64,000 bases of DNA from JAWKTV01 sp041398905 (lineage in GTDB: Bacteria; Planctomycetota; Planctomycetia; Planctomycetales; Planctomycetaceae), in NCBI GenBank assembly GCA_041398905.1, contig JAWKTV010000007.1:62001-126000 (forward strand). The letters run 5' to 3'. Of the stretch, positions 28,495 to 38,485 are shown one piece after another; the first letter of the stretch is position 1, and each line of letters opens with the position of its first letter. The translations under genes were made by a program, and so were the position numbers. Below the pieces are notes generated by a model. It saw nothing but the letters and a program-made list of their open reading frames with translations. It ran no database searches and was not told the DNA's origin.

Positions 28495-30342
28495 TCAGGC
28501 CGGCTGCGTCGGCTGGTGACGCGGAAGTTCGATCGTGAATCTCGCGCCGTGGGTGCGTTGGCGATCGAACAGGAGGTCAGCCCCTTGCGAGCGGAGCAGT
28601 TCGCGGCTGATCGCGAGGCCCAGGCCGAGACCTGGCGCGGATCGGGCCGCCTCAACATCGGACTTGCAGAACGGACGGAACAATCGCCGCCGAGCGTCTG
28701 TGGAGAGTCCCGGCCCAGCATCGGTGACGTGCAGGTGGACGACCGTTCCGACGATCACAGACTCGATCACGACCGTCCGATCCTCGCTGGAGGCGGCGTA
28801 CTTGCAGGAGTTGTCAACCAGGTTGACCAGCGCCTGCTCGACGATGATGGCATCCAGCTTGACGGTTGCCGCGGCCGCTTCGTCGTCCGGTCGCAGTTCA
28901 ATGGTCATGCCCGCTTGCTCGGCGCGGGCCTGCAGCGCGCCCAGGGCGCGGTCCAGCACGGCGGCGATCGTGACCACCTCCGAGGCCGGCGGAGTGGAAT
29001 GCCGTTCCAGGCGGGAATAGGCGAGCACATTCTCGATCAAGTGCCCCAACCGCCCCGACTCGCGATGGAGGGTGTCAACATACTCGTGTCGCTGCTGCTC
29101 GTCGGTCACCATGTCTCCGGCGAGCATTTCGGTGTAGAGCTGAAACGTCGTCAGCGGCGTGCGGAGTTCATGCGTGACGGCGGATACAAACGCGGCCCGA
29201 CGTTCGCTCAACGACATGACTCCCTGCAGCAGGCCTCCCGCGGCCACGGCGGCCAGCAGGAATCCACCCCAGGCGATCGCGAGCGCGATCTGCGTCGGTG
29301 TGCCACTCCAGCGATCGATCTTCAGTTCTGGAACGACGAGCTCGATCGGCAACGAGGCCAGCGAGCGGCCCGGTGCCGCGGGGTCGTCTGGCCCGAGTTT
29401 GCGCAGGCTGGCTTCGGGCGGCAGTTCGCTCAGCTCCCGCTGCAAGTCGGCCTCCAGCCGGTCCCAGTCGAGCCAGCACCCCTGGACCGACTCCTGACCG
29501 TTGCGCTCGATACGCCGGGCGACCAGCAGCTTGTCATCGACCCATAACGGACGCGAGGCCCCTTCCCGCACCGAGGAAGGCGCGAAAGCACCCTCCCACG
29601 CGGCTTCGAAGTTGCCCCGCTGCGATCGGGCCGATTGTTCGGCGAGCTGGTTGAGCTTGCCAGCCCGATTAACGTAGTCGCCCGCTCCACGCGATTGGAA
29701 GACCGGGATCGTCTGCGTCAATGTTTGCTCTTGCTGCTGCTCGTCGGGCAGTACACTGTTGGAGCTCACATAGGCGTCGCCGGTCGCTGTTTGCTGTTCG
29801 AGCGAAGACTCGTTGCTGGGCGGGACATCGGCTCCATCGATCGCCGGCAGACCCGGCAGGCAACGGTAGAGCTGATCGAGTCGCAAGTGTGATTCGAGCG
29901 ACTCAGCCCGCGCGCAATTGGTCGACAGGCTCTCGGGCGTCAAACCGTTCCTGAGTGCGAGGTCGACATCGTCGCTCGACGGGCACTGCGGTGAGAACAG
30001 CTCGTTCCCGGGGGAGAGCTGAAAGTTCAGCATCACGTACTTGGACGGCTGCTGCAGCAACGGCGAAGGGATTCGATCCAGGCCGCCGTCGTCGCCGACC
30101 GCGTGAAACGATTCATAGACGAAGTGCGGCCGAGCCGCCTCGGCCGCGATGATCGGCATCGCGACCGACTCCATCCGCCAGAGCGCGAGACTGATTCTCT
30201 CTTCTCGCTCGGCGTGCAGTCGCATGGCCCGCTCCTGGTAGTCGAGGTCGAGCACGTGCCGACTCAACCACGCGAAGCCCAACGCGACGATGGTCAGCAT
30301 CATCGCGAAAGCCAGCCAGATGTGTGCGGGGCGACGGAGCAT
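28495..30342 (-). CDS. membrane sensor histidine kinase
   Basis: A 615-residue two-component sensor. ATG 30342 begins MLRRPAHIWL with a transmembrane helix at 8-26. A periplasmic region of about 320 residues, unlike any sensor domain I know, ends at the second helix (352-374). HisKA carries the phospho-acceptor His391 in VTHELRTPLTTF. HATPase motifs are the N box LVNLVDNSCKYA (Asn511), G1 DAGPGLS and G2 GLGLGLAIS. The frame stays open upstream into the response-regulator region, but that extension is out of frame with the regulator and should be ignored. The regulator gene lies 37 bases upstream, so the pair forms one operon. Confidence 0.9.
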   Translation of the reverse strand: MLRRPAHIWLAFAMMLTIVALGFAWLSRHVLDLDYQERAMRLHAEREERISLALWRMESVAMPIIAAEAARPHFVYESFHAVGDDGGLDRIPSPLLQQPSKYVMLNFQLSPGNELFSPQCPSSDDVDLALRNGLTPESLSTNCARAESLESHLRLDQLYRCLPGLPAIDGADVPPSNESSLEQQTATGDAYVSSNSVLPDEQQQEQTLTQTIPVFQSRGAGDYVNRAGKLNQLAEQSARSQRGNFEAAWEGAFAPSSVREGASRPLWVDDKLLVARRIERNGQESVQGCWLDWDRLEADLQRELSELPPEASLRKLGPDDPAAPGRSLASLPIELVVPELKIDRWSGTPTQIALAIAWGGFLLAAVAAGGLLQGVMSLSERRAAFVSAVTHELRTPLTTFQLYTEMLAGDMVTDEQQRHEYVDTLHRESGRLGHLIENVLAYSRLERHSTPPASEVVTIAAVLDRALGALQARAEQAGMTIELRPDDEAAAATVKLDAIIVEQALVNLVDNSCKYAASSEDRTVVIESVIVGTVVHLHVTDAGPGLSTDARRRLFRPFCKSDVEAARSAPGLGLGLAISRELLRSQGADLLFDRQRTHGARFTIELPRHQPTQPA

Positions 30343-30379
30343 CAGTGATTGATTTTCGCCGTGGGCGAGCGTTGATCGA

Positions 30380-31157
30380 TCAAGGGAGCGGAGTGTGGCG
30401 CGATGGATCGCGTCGCAGGTCGTGCGACAGTCTGGTGACGGTGCAGCGGCTACGGGGAACTCGCGTGACCGATCTCCACAGGTAACCGCGACCGCGAATC
30501 GTGACGATGACTTCGATCGTCCGAAGCGTCGCGCAGTTTCTCTCGCAGGCGGGCGATGTGCATGTCGATCGTCCGCGTTGAGACGCCGCGGGTATCGAGG
30601 CTCATCACGCAACAGCTCGTCACGGGTGACGACCCGCTCGCAGTGCGTGGCGAGGTACTGCACAAGTTGAAGTTCTCGTTGAGAAAGCCGGTGCGGGTGC
30701 CGTGTCCGTCCAGACGATCTCGGATGTCGCGACTTCGATCGAGCCTCGGCCCGGCAGGTCGATGGTTGTCGACGGCGGCGTCGCCGGTGTGCTGCGACGA
30801 AGCACCGCTTCCACCCGGGCGAGCAGCTCGCGAACGCTAAACGGTTTGACGACATAGTCGTCGGCTCCGCACTGGAGTCCTCGACCCGGTCGTTCTCGGC
30901 ACCGCGGGCGGTGAGCAGGATCACCGGCTGTCGTGGTCTTGATTCACGCAGCTCGGCCAGCAGGTCGAGGCCGGTGCCGTCGGGCAGCACGACATCGAGC
31001 AGCAGCAAGTCGTACTGTTCGGTCGTCGCCAGCCGCAGCCCCTGGCGGCGTTGCCCGCCTGAAGAACGCGGTAACCGAGAAGGTGAGCGCGTCGACGATG
31101 CCGCGGCGAATCGCCCGGGTCGTCTTCCACAGTCAGGACCGTCCGTTGTGCGGGCAT
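30380..31157 (-). CDS. OmpR-type response regulator (several frameshifts)
   Basis: The start MPAQRTVLTVEDDP at 31157 is the receiver's first strand with its acidic pair. The phospho-acceptor region reads LLLLDVVLPDGTGLDLLAEL, with Asp in LLDVVLPD, followed by PVILLTARGAENDRVE. The DNA-binding wing includes LSQRELQLVQYLATHCERVV, then VSTRTIDMHIARLREKL and a final RGRGYLWR type strand. These pieces sit in three frames, so at least four or five single-base shifts are needed between 30480 and 31120. Taken together they reconstruct a complete winged-helix regulator. It is the cognate partner of the downstream histidine kinase. Confidence 0.72.
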
Positions 31158-31394
31158 GTTCTACGACCTAACCTCAAGACCACCGCCGTGGGCGGGGCAG
31201 TCGCCTGAATTGTTGTCCGATTCGTACAAGATCGTCCATGCCAGCAGCTTTAACTCCGAATGCCCATCCTGATTGTAACGACACGGTAACGATCGACCGA
31301 CTTTTCAGCCGGTCTTGCGTCTGCGGCGTGCCAACCGATAGCTTCCCCGCGTGACATGGGTGTCAAAGCGGTGATGACTCGGAGGGAGCGGACG

Positions 31395-32797
31395 ATGGAC
31401 GGCTTAACTGGCGGGCTGGGACGGTGGCAATGGACTGTGCTAGCTGCGATGGCGATAGCTCCGCAAGTGGTGCGGCTGCGGCGGCGCTCGGCGAGCCAGC
31501 GGGCGACGAGCGAGTCTTCTCGGTCTCCAGTGAGATCACGACCACCGGGAAGCTCGTGACCTCGGCGGGCGAGGGCAAAACGACCGATCTGCCCGTCGAA
31601 TCAACGGCGAACTTTCAGTTCCGTGAACGCTGATTGCCTTCCGCAGGACGCGATGCGAAGGCCTTATCAGGGCGATCCGTGAGTTCTCGAGACGGCGACA
31701 ATGCGGGCGACCATCCAGGGGGCCGCGACTTCGATGCAACTGCCGGCGGTCAGCCGATGGTCGTCCTGTCCGGGCGAGCGTCCGGGTTGACGAACTATTC
31801 ATTGCGGACGCTGTTGACCCGCGAGCAGCTCGAGCTGCTGGAGATGCCAGGTGACCCGCTGGTACCGTAGCGCCGCTGCCGCTGCCGGAGCAGGCCATTG
31901 AAGCGGTAGCGAGTGGGAAGATTCCTGAGTGGGCCGCCCAGATGCTGGCGGGGGTCGATGCGGTCTCAGCGGCGGACCCGGTGCAGGACGGTGGCATCAC
32001 CGACGACGACGGGCGACGCTGCGGGTGTCAGTGGAACCGTCAAAGGCCTGAAGGAAGGAGCGTCGACCAATGTGACGGTTAGCGGCGACCTGCTATGGTA
32101 CAACCTGGCGGACAACTATCTCAGTGGGGCGACGCTGACGATTGACGTGCAGGGTGGGATCGGTGCCGTCGCTCCCGGAATTGAGGCGAAGGTCAAGTTG
32201 ACGATGACCCGCGCGCCGGCGGCGACACCCGGGAACATCACCGCCGCGGTGATCGATTCGATTCCGCTGGATCCTCCGCCGCAGGGGCTGCAGCTCGTCT
32301 TCGACGCTGGGCCGTGGGGAGTGCGGCTGCGGCATGACCGCGGCTGGTATGTCTTTCATGCCATCCTTGATCAGCCGCCCAAGGTGGCGATTTTGCGGCT
32401 GCTGGAGGAGGGGAGCCTGATTGCGCAGTGCAACATCTCACCGATCCCGGCCGCTCCGCCGGGCGAACACACGCCGATCGATGAATTCGTTAGCGATATC
32501 CGCAAAGTGTTGGGCAAATCGCTGGAGGAGGTGCGGACGCAAGAGGTCCGCAAGCTGACGGATCGACGCACACTGGTGGAAGTCATCGCCGTCGGGACGG
32601 TCGAAGGGACCGGCAAGGACAACGACGGCAAGCCGGTGACGATTCAGATCCCGATGCAGTGGCGGTACTACATCGTCGCAGACGCCAGTGGCCGGCAGCT
32701 CTCGTGCGTGTTCACGCTCGAGGAGAGCCTCGTCGAGCAGTTGGGGACACGGGACCGCACGTTGGTGGAGAGCATCGAATTTCTGGGCGGAAGGTAG
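31395..32797 (+). CDS. exported hypothetical protein (multiple frameshifts in 5' half)
   Basis: ATG 31395 has GGAGGGAG ten bases upstream and begins a signal-like segment (RWQWTVLAAMAIAPQ). Coherent protein then appears in alternating frames: DERVFSVSSEITTTGKLVTS (31500s), TNYSLRTLLTREQLELLEMP (31790s), PLPEQAIEAVASGKIPEWAA (31890s). From about 32000 one frame runs to 32797, containing GTVKGLKEGASTNVTVSGDL, KVKLTMTRAP and a C-terminal alpha-beta part. At least five shifts are required. A planctomycete exported protein with a repeated beta-sandwich look is likely, but no named domain is recognised. The 3' half is reliable; the 5' half is not. Confidence 0.5.
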
Positions 32798-32940
32798 CGA
32801 GGGACCCGGGGCCGCGATTCCGTTCGCGATGGCGACGGGTCCCCTTTGTCGGTTAGCGCGGCGTTCGCTATCTTGTCGCCGCGACGGAGAGCCTGGCCCG
32901 CTGCCGGGACGAATCACACTGCACGGAAAAGAAGTCCGCC

Positions 32941-34515
32941 ATGTCATTGCGCGTCTACAACACCCTTACCCGCGAAAAGACCGAGTTTCAGCCGCTCGCC
33001 CCGCCGCGCGTGACCATGTACCTGTGCGGGCCGACCGTCTACAAGCCGGCACACATCGGTCACATGGTCGGCCCGGTCATCTTTGACACGGTCAAGCGTT
33101 ATCTCACGTACTGCGGCTACGACGTGCAATTCGTGATCAACATCACGGATGTCGATGACAAGCTGATCGTGAAGGCCAAAGAGAAAGGGATGACCGTCAA
33201 AGCGCTCGCCGAGCAGATGACGGCCGACTACTTCGACAACCTGCAGTTGATGGGGGTCGATACGATCGACGAGTTCCCCTATGCGACCGACTACATCGGG
33301 GGCATGCAGGAGATGATTCAGGGGCTGATCGACAATGGCCATGCGTACCCGCTCAACGGCGACGTCTACTTCCGCGTGAATGCGGATGACGATTATGGCA
33401 AGCTGAGCCGACGTTCGGTTGAGCAGATGCTGGCGGGCACCCGCGTCGAGGCGAACGACCGCAAGGAGAATGCGGCCGACTTCGCGCTCTGGAAGGCCTC
33501 GCGGGACGGCGAGCCAGCCTGGGACAGCCCGTGGGGTCCGGGCAGGCCGGGCTGGCACATCGAGTGCTCCGTGATGAGCAGCAAGCTGCTCGGCGAAACG
33601 ATCGACATTCACGGCGGCGGCCTCGACCTGATGTTTCCGCATCACGAAAACGAGCTGGCTCAGTCCGAATGTGCGAGCGGCAAGCCGTTCGTGCGATACT
33701 GGCTGCATAACGGATTGATGCAGTCGGGCAAGAACACGGGGAAGGTCGGCGGCGCTCACAGCCGCGAAGGGGACACGCCGGCCGCTTCCAGCGACGAAGC
33801 GCAGATCGCGGGCAAGCTCGCCGGGTCCGCCGGCGCGGAGTCCGTGAAGACCGCCGTGTTCGCGCACCACCCTCCCGAAGTCGTGCGCTTCTTTCTGCTC
33901 TCGACGCACTACCGCAGCCCGATCGACTTCTCGCTCGACAATATCGCCGAACGCGAGAAAGGCATGGAAGGCTTCTACCGGCTGTTTGAGACGTTCGAGC
34001 AGATCACCGGGACGAGCTTCTACAGCCTGCAGGCACCCGTGCGCCGGGCGGACTCCGTTCGTCACAAGCTGGCGGCGACGCCGGGGCTCTCAAGCGAGAC
34101 CGTCGCGGCACTGACGGAACTGGCGGACCGCTTCACCGAAGCGATGGACGATGACTTCAACACCGGCGGCGCGATCGGTGTGCTGTTCGACCTGCGCAAG
34201 GCGATCAACGGCCACATCAACGCCGGCAAGCTGACGGAATCGGCGAACGAAGAGCAGCGGTCGGCACTGACGACCGTACTGACGCTGTTCAAGGAGCTGG
34301 CACGGACACTTGGCGTGTTCCGCCGACCGCTCCAAAAGCCCAGCGGCGCGAACGACGAACTCGTTGAGGGCCTGATGCAACTCATCATCGACATCCGCAA
34401 ACAGGCCCGCGAAGCGAAGAACTGGGCGGTCGCGGACAAAGTGCGCGACGCCCTGAAGGCTCTCAACGTGACGCTGGAGGACGGCCGCGACGGCGTGCGG
34501 TGGAGTCGCGGTTAG
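32941..34515 (+). CDS. cysS: cysteine-tRNA ligase
   Basis: A 524-residue class I synthetase that charges tRNA-Cys. The HIGH motif is intact (AHIGHMVG, residues 38-41). The zinc ligands align exactly with E. coli: Cys29, Cys209, His234 and Glu238. GGLDLMFPHHENELAQ is standard. The KMSKS loop is not: after HNGLMQ there are about 30 extra residues (roughly 262-290), and the position expected for KMSKS, 23 residues before VRFFLLSTHYRSP, reads KLAGS (292-296). The C-terminal anticodon-binding helical region is complete. The reading frame is clean and the start MSLRVYNTLTREK is at the usual place. Confidence 0.93.
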   Translation: MSLRVYNTLTREKTEFQPLAPPRVTMYLCGPTVYKPAHIGHMVGPVIFDTVKRYLTYCGYDVQFVINITDVDDKLIVKAKEKGMTVKALAEQMTADYFDNLQLMGVDTIDEFPYATDYIGGMQEMIQGLIDNGHAYPLNGDVYFRVNADDDYGKLSRRSVEQMLAGTRVEANDRKENAADFALWKASRDGEPAWDSPWGPGRPGWHIECSVMSSKLLGETIDIHGGGLDLMFPHHENELAQSECASGKPFVRYWLHNGLMQSGKNTGKVGGAHSREGDTPAASSDEAQIAGKLAGSAGAESVKTAVFAHHPPEVVRFFLLSTHYRSPIDFSLDNIAEREKGMEGFYRLFETFEQITGTSFYSLQAPVRRADSVRHKLAATPGLSSETVAALTELADRFTEAMDDDFNTGGAIGVLFDLRKAINGHINAGKLTESANEEQRSALTTVLTLFKELARTLGVFRRPLQKPSGANDELVEGLMQLIIDIRKQAREAKNWAVADKVRDALKALNVTLEDGRDGVRWSRG

Positions 34516-34628
34516 CGGGCGGTCAGCACCTTCGCGGCGACGCCTGTGTCCCAACGCGCGAGGCGGCCCACAAGGATGCCGCGCTTTGCTCCGGCACAGC
34601 ACAAGTCAGCAAGTTCGCGAGGCTGGGC

Positions 34629-36222
34629 CTATCCCGTCACCGCGTAACGCCGCACGATCTCGCGAGCCGAGCGCGTCCATCCACCGACGCTGACGATCCC
34701 ACCGGCGTAGCCGGCTCCTTCACCCACCGGGTAAAGCCCGGCGAAGCCCGGTGTCTCGCGGGTTTGGGGATCGCGGGCGATGCGGACCGGCGAGCTTCCC
34801 CGCATCTCCGGGCCGACGAGCGTCGCATGCTTGAGGAAGTCCCCGCCACTTGCGATCCATGATCGGCAGCCCGCGGCGGATGGCTTCGATGACGGGCGTT
34901 GGCAACAGCCCTTCCAGAGGAACAGTACGTGTGCCCCGCGGGTACGATGACGGCAATGCGGTGCCTGCAGGTGTGGTGCGCCGGGCGACAAAGTCCGCCG
35001 CCGACTGGATCGGCGCAAAGTAGTCCCGACCCGCCAGCTCGAACGCCGCCGCCTCGAATCGGCGCCGAAGCTCAACGCCCGCCAGCGGGTGCGTGGAGCC
35101 GAACTCGTCCGGTTCGAGCGTGATCATCAGCCCGCTGTTGGCGAACGGCGTGTCGTGTCGCGAGTTGCTCATGCCGTTCGAGCAGAACATGTTCGGCTCG
35201 GAAATGCTGGGAATGACGATTCCGCCCGCGCACTGTCATGCAGAAGGTGTACAGGTCCCGCTGCCCCTTCGCGACCAGCGTGTAATCGGCCGCCCCCAGC
35301 AGTTCGAGGTACTGCGAACGTCCATACTTCCAGCGGTTCACCTGCTCCTGCGGCTGCTCGATGCGGAGGCCGAGCTGGAACGCTTTTCGTTCCATCGGCA
35401 CCCCTTGCTCGTGCAGCGGCGGTAGGTGTCGCGGGCACTGTGACCAATACCCAGAATGACCTGCGAGGCCGCCAGCCGCCCGCTCGAAGTCTCGATCCCA
35501 CGCACCTGCCCTGATTCGACCCACAGACCTTCCAGTCGACAGTTGAAGCGATACTCGCCCCCAGCGACTCGATCTTGCGGCGGTAGTTGCGGCAGATCAT
35601 CGGCAGCTTGTTGCTGCCCAGGTGCGGCCGATGTTCGTACACCAGCGACTCCCGGCCACCGGTCTCTACGAACGATCGCAACACCCAGTCCACATCGGCA
35701 CCGGACATCCGGCAGGTCAGCTTGCCATCGGAGAAGCAGCCGGCCCCGCCTTCACCGAACAGGTAGTTGTTCTCCAGAACATGCGGCCCGCCAGCGTCGA
35801 ACGCACGAATGGCCGGGACTCGCTCCTTCACTGCCGCCGCCCCGTTCGATGATGATCGGGCGGTACCCCTTCACGGCGAGGTAGTACCCGCGAGCAGCCC
35901 CGCAGGACCGGAACCAACGATGACCGGTCTCTCGGGCAGCGGCGCGGACCAGCGGGCGGGTCATCAAACGGCTCACCGGAATAGACGACGACATCCGAGT
36001 CCGCTGCGATCGCGCGCTCGGCCTTGCCCGCCTCCTGCGGCGTGACGACGACCGAGTACACGAACTTCAAATCGCTCCGAGACCGGGCGTCGAGGCTCTT
36101 GGCAAGATCCGCCAGCTCGCGATCTCGCCGACCGGCAGCCGCAGCCGCCTGGCGATCGCCGCCGGCAACTCCGCCTCCGGTTCGTCCACCGGCCGTCTGA
36201 GGTTGTTGATGCGGAGCTGCAT
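34629..36222 (-). CDS. COG2509-type FAD-dependent dehydrogenase (many frameshifts)
   Basis: The start MQLRINNLRRPVDEPEAELP is at 36222. Recognisable family segments then appear in several frames: LKFVYSVVVTPQEAGKAERA, the FAD fingerprint tail GYYLAVKGYRPIIIERG, GEGGAGCFSDGKLTCRMSGA, and HLGSNKLPMICRNYRRKIES. The end reads PVGEGAGYAGGIVSVGG, then WTRSAREIVRRYAVTG. That series, especially GEGGAG(C/T)FSDGKLT, is diagnostic of the large uncharacterised flavoprotein group COG2509. At least six single-base shifts separate the segments over 1.6 kb. Substrate is unknown. This density is the highest in the window, so genuine decay cannot be excluded. Confidence 0.68.
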
Positions 36223-36338
36223 GCTGCGGGACAAGGACGGAAGCAGGCGGATTTGTGAGTTCGGATTCTCGACGACCGCAGCAGATTTCGGCGCTGCTCT
36301 GCCGCGTTTACGGCAACGCCATCGTCAACCGCCATCGA

Positions 36339-37102
36339 TCAGGTCTGCGGGCTGCTCGCATTTTCGTTTAATGGGTACGGCAGTGCTTCACCTTCGCACT
36401 CCGCGAGGGCGTTGCCGGCGGCAAGCTGTCGGCTTCCTTCTTGCTCGGCCCCCATGCCGGGACGAACCGCCGCGTTCCGACCACTGCCGCCACCTGAAAG
36501 CACTTCCGAGTGATCCGGACCTTGCTCGTCGAGCACCATGTAAGTTGGCGTGACGCCGATCGTGCGCTGCGAGAACTGCTGAAACAGGCTCTTGAAGTTG
36601 ACGCCGGTCATCGATTCCGCCGCCTGCTGCACCTGGGCGGAGATGGCGTCCAGCACAAACTCCCGCGCGATCTCGTACCCGCCGTCGAGGTAGATCGCGC
36701 CAACGACGGACTCGAACACCGCGGCGAGGATCGACCCCGGAATCTGGCCTGCGGAATCCACCCCGCGTCCCAGCAGCAGGAACTGTTCGAGTCCGAGTTC
36801 CAGCGTCAGTTCGGCGCAGGTGGCCCGGCTCACCGCCACCGATTTGATGCGAGTCAACTCTCCCTCGGTCGCATCCGGGTAAGCTGAGTACAGGGACTCG
36901 CAAACCACCGCGCCCAGGATCGCGTCTCCCGAAACTCGAGTCGCTCGTTCGACTCCAGTCGCGTTCGTGCGATCGAGGCGTGCGTCAGGGCGCGGTACAG
37001 CAGGCTGCGATCTGCAAATGCGTATCCGAGTACTGATTCACATGCGGACAGCCGCTCCGCGTTCAAATCGCTCGTGGATTGATCCTTCGGCATCGACTTC
37101 AT
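36339..37102 (-). CDS. rnc: ribonuclease III (about three frameshifts)
   Basis: RNase III cleaves double-stranded RNA in rRNA and mRNA processing. The start MKSMPKDQSTSDLN is at 37102. The catalytic domain shows LTHASIARTRLESNERLEF, then after a one-base loss near 36907 continues as GDAILGAVVCESLY, LTRIKSVAVSR and VFESVVGAIYLDGGY, which carries the second metal-binding Glu/Asp set. The dsRNA-binding domain (TPTYMVLDEQGPDHS) breaks near 36490; another frame gives VAAVVGTRRFVPAWGPSKKE, and a third ends with LAAGNALAECEGEALPYP. All parts are present in order. rnc is close to essential in most bacteria, which argues for sequence errors. Confidence 0.85.
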
Positions 37103-37142
37103 CAGGAATGAGAGAGCAGGGGCCACGATTCTCGAGTTGGGG

Positions 37143-38267
37143 TTACTCGCGGGGGCGGGTGATGTAACCACGGGGCTGACCTTCCGGGCCGATTTGCACC
37201 GTGTACGACCCGCCGTCCGGGGCGACGCTCGCCTTGATCCACACGCCATCGCAGTTGGCCGTCGGCTCGGAGTTCGCGATGAACTCCGGCGGCGACTGGG
37301 CGTCGTCCGCCAGGTCGACATTGCGATGCAGTTGGTACACATCCTTGATCGATTTGCACTCCCGTAAGGTGGCGATGGTTTGCGGCGCGCCGCCCTTCTT
37401 CGGTCCGTTGCACATCACCGCCACCACCGGATCGATCGCCAGAACCAGCGCGGGGTTGTTGCTTACCGGGAGACCGTGGTGGGTCACCATGAACAGGTCG
37501 ACCTGCCCAACCGGATTGTTGGGTGTCACCAGCTCCGCCTCTTCATTCCATGTCAGGTCACCACAGGTGAGGAAGCGAAAGTCCCCGAACGTGAACAGCA
37601 CCGACAGGCTCGCGGCATTGTCGCTCTTGTCTTCCGCCTGCGGGACATGACGCCCGGCGAACGGGTTTGGCTCGCCACGGTTCTCGATCGCCTCGCGGCT
37701 CGCGGTCACCACCTCAACAATCAGCGGAGTCTTGCTGTTGAGTTCAAAGATGTCACCGGCTGCGAGCGGCTTGGACTCTCCGCCGGTCGCGGCGCGGTAC
37801 TGTGCGATCCGTGTTGGGAAGTCTTGATCCTCCGTCAGAAAGTCTGGGATGCCGCGATCCCAGAAGTTCTTGATGTCGATGGTCGCCGCGAGCGCCGCGT
37901 GGTTACCGTAATGGTCGAGATGCCAGTGCGAGACCGCCGCGTGATCGAGGTGATCCAACCCGGCGACATCCCGGATGACGTGCAGGATACGGTTGAGGTC
38001 GCGACCTCCATTGTCCGGATAGCCGGAGTCGATCAGGATCGACTCCCCGGCGGGTGTCACCAGCAGCGTCGCGGCTCCCCCTTCCACGTCGATAAAGTAG
38101 ATATCGAGCCGTCCATCCGCCTCGCCGGCGGTGGCGGTGGTCGACAGGGCCGCGAACAGCACGGGCAACGCGACCAGTAGAACCTGCAACAGCCTTCGAC
38201 GGATCAACACGGGCGGCGCCTCACAGGAGATTCGACCGACTCCATTCCATTCACCCGGGCGGTCCAT
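37143..38267 (-). CDS. exported metallo-beta-lactamase-fold hydrolase
   Basis: A 374-residue protein with a long N-terminal signal (IRRRLLQVLLVALPVLFAAL, cleavage probably near ATAGEA). The metal site HxHxDH is SHWHLDHYGNH, with His114, His116, Asp118 and His119. TCGDLTWNEE and VDLFMVTHHGLPVSN supply the later Asp and His ligands. The arrangement (DIYFIDVEGGAATLLVTP at the start) is that of ComEC/Rec2-type MBL domains that stand alone. The substrate may be a phosphodiester or a lactone; sequence does not tell. ATG 38267 is preferred over GTG 38270. It is co-directional with rnc, 40 bases upstream of it. Confidence 0.85.
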   Translation of the reverse strand: MDRPGEWNGVGRISCEAPPVLIRRRLLQVLLVALPVLFAALSTTATAGEADGRLDIYFIDVEGGAATLLVTPAGESILIDSGYPDNGGRDLNRILHVIRDVAGLDHLDHAAVSHWHLDHYGNHAALAATIDIKNFWDRGIPDFLTEDQDFPTRIAQYRAATGGESKPLAAGDIFELNSKTPLIVEVVTASREAIENRGEPNPFAGRHVPQAEDKSDNAASLSVLFTFGDFRFLTCGDLTWNEEAELVTPNNPVGQVDLFMVTHHGLPVSNNPALVLAIDPVVAVMCNGPKKGGAPQTIATLRECKSIKDVYQLHRNVDLADDAQSPPEFIANSEPTANCDGVWIKASVAPDGGSYTVQIGPEGQPRGYITRPRE

Positions 38268-38401
38268 CACCCGTCAGTAGGACAAAACCGCAGTTTAGCA
38301 GTCCCTCGCAGCGTGGCGAGTCGACATCTGACTTCGCGGAATGATTGTCATCTGGGCAGACCGGCGTCGTCGCGACCGTGGCGGAGGAGCCGCCCAACAA
38401 G

Positions 38402-38438
38402 GAACGCCCCGGCCGCTGTCCTGGCGACCGGGGCGTTC
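38402..38438. terminator. hairpin downstream of the coiled-coil gene
   Basis: An 11-bp stem (GAACGCCCCGG / CCGGGGCGTTC) encloses a 15-base loop, 48 bases past the stop of the 38486-39721 gene. On the - strand it is followed by CTTGTTGG, a partial U-tract. Confidence 0.6.
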
Positions 38439-38485
38439 TGAGTTTCAGCTCAACACGCTCAGAGCAGATCCGATGCGAGATTCGG

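Noticed and set aside
28495..31008. A single 837-residue ORF that reads like a response regulator fused to a histidine kinase
   Set aside because: The 5' third is in the right frame only for short pieces of the regulator. The kinase's own ATG at 30342 and the separate regulator start at 31157, with shifts between, show two genes.
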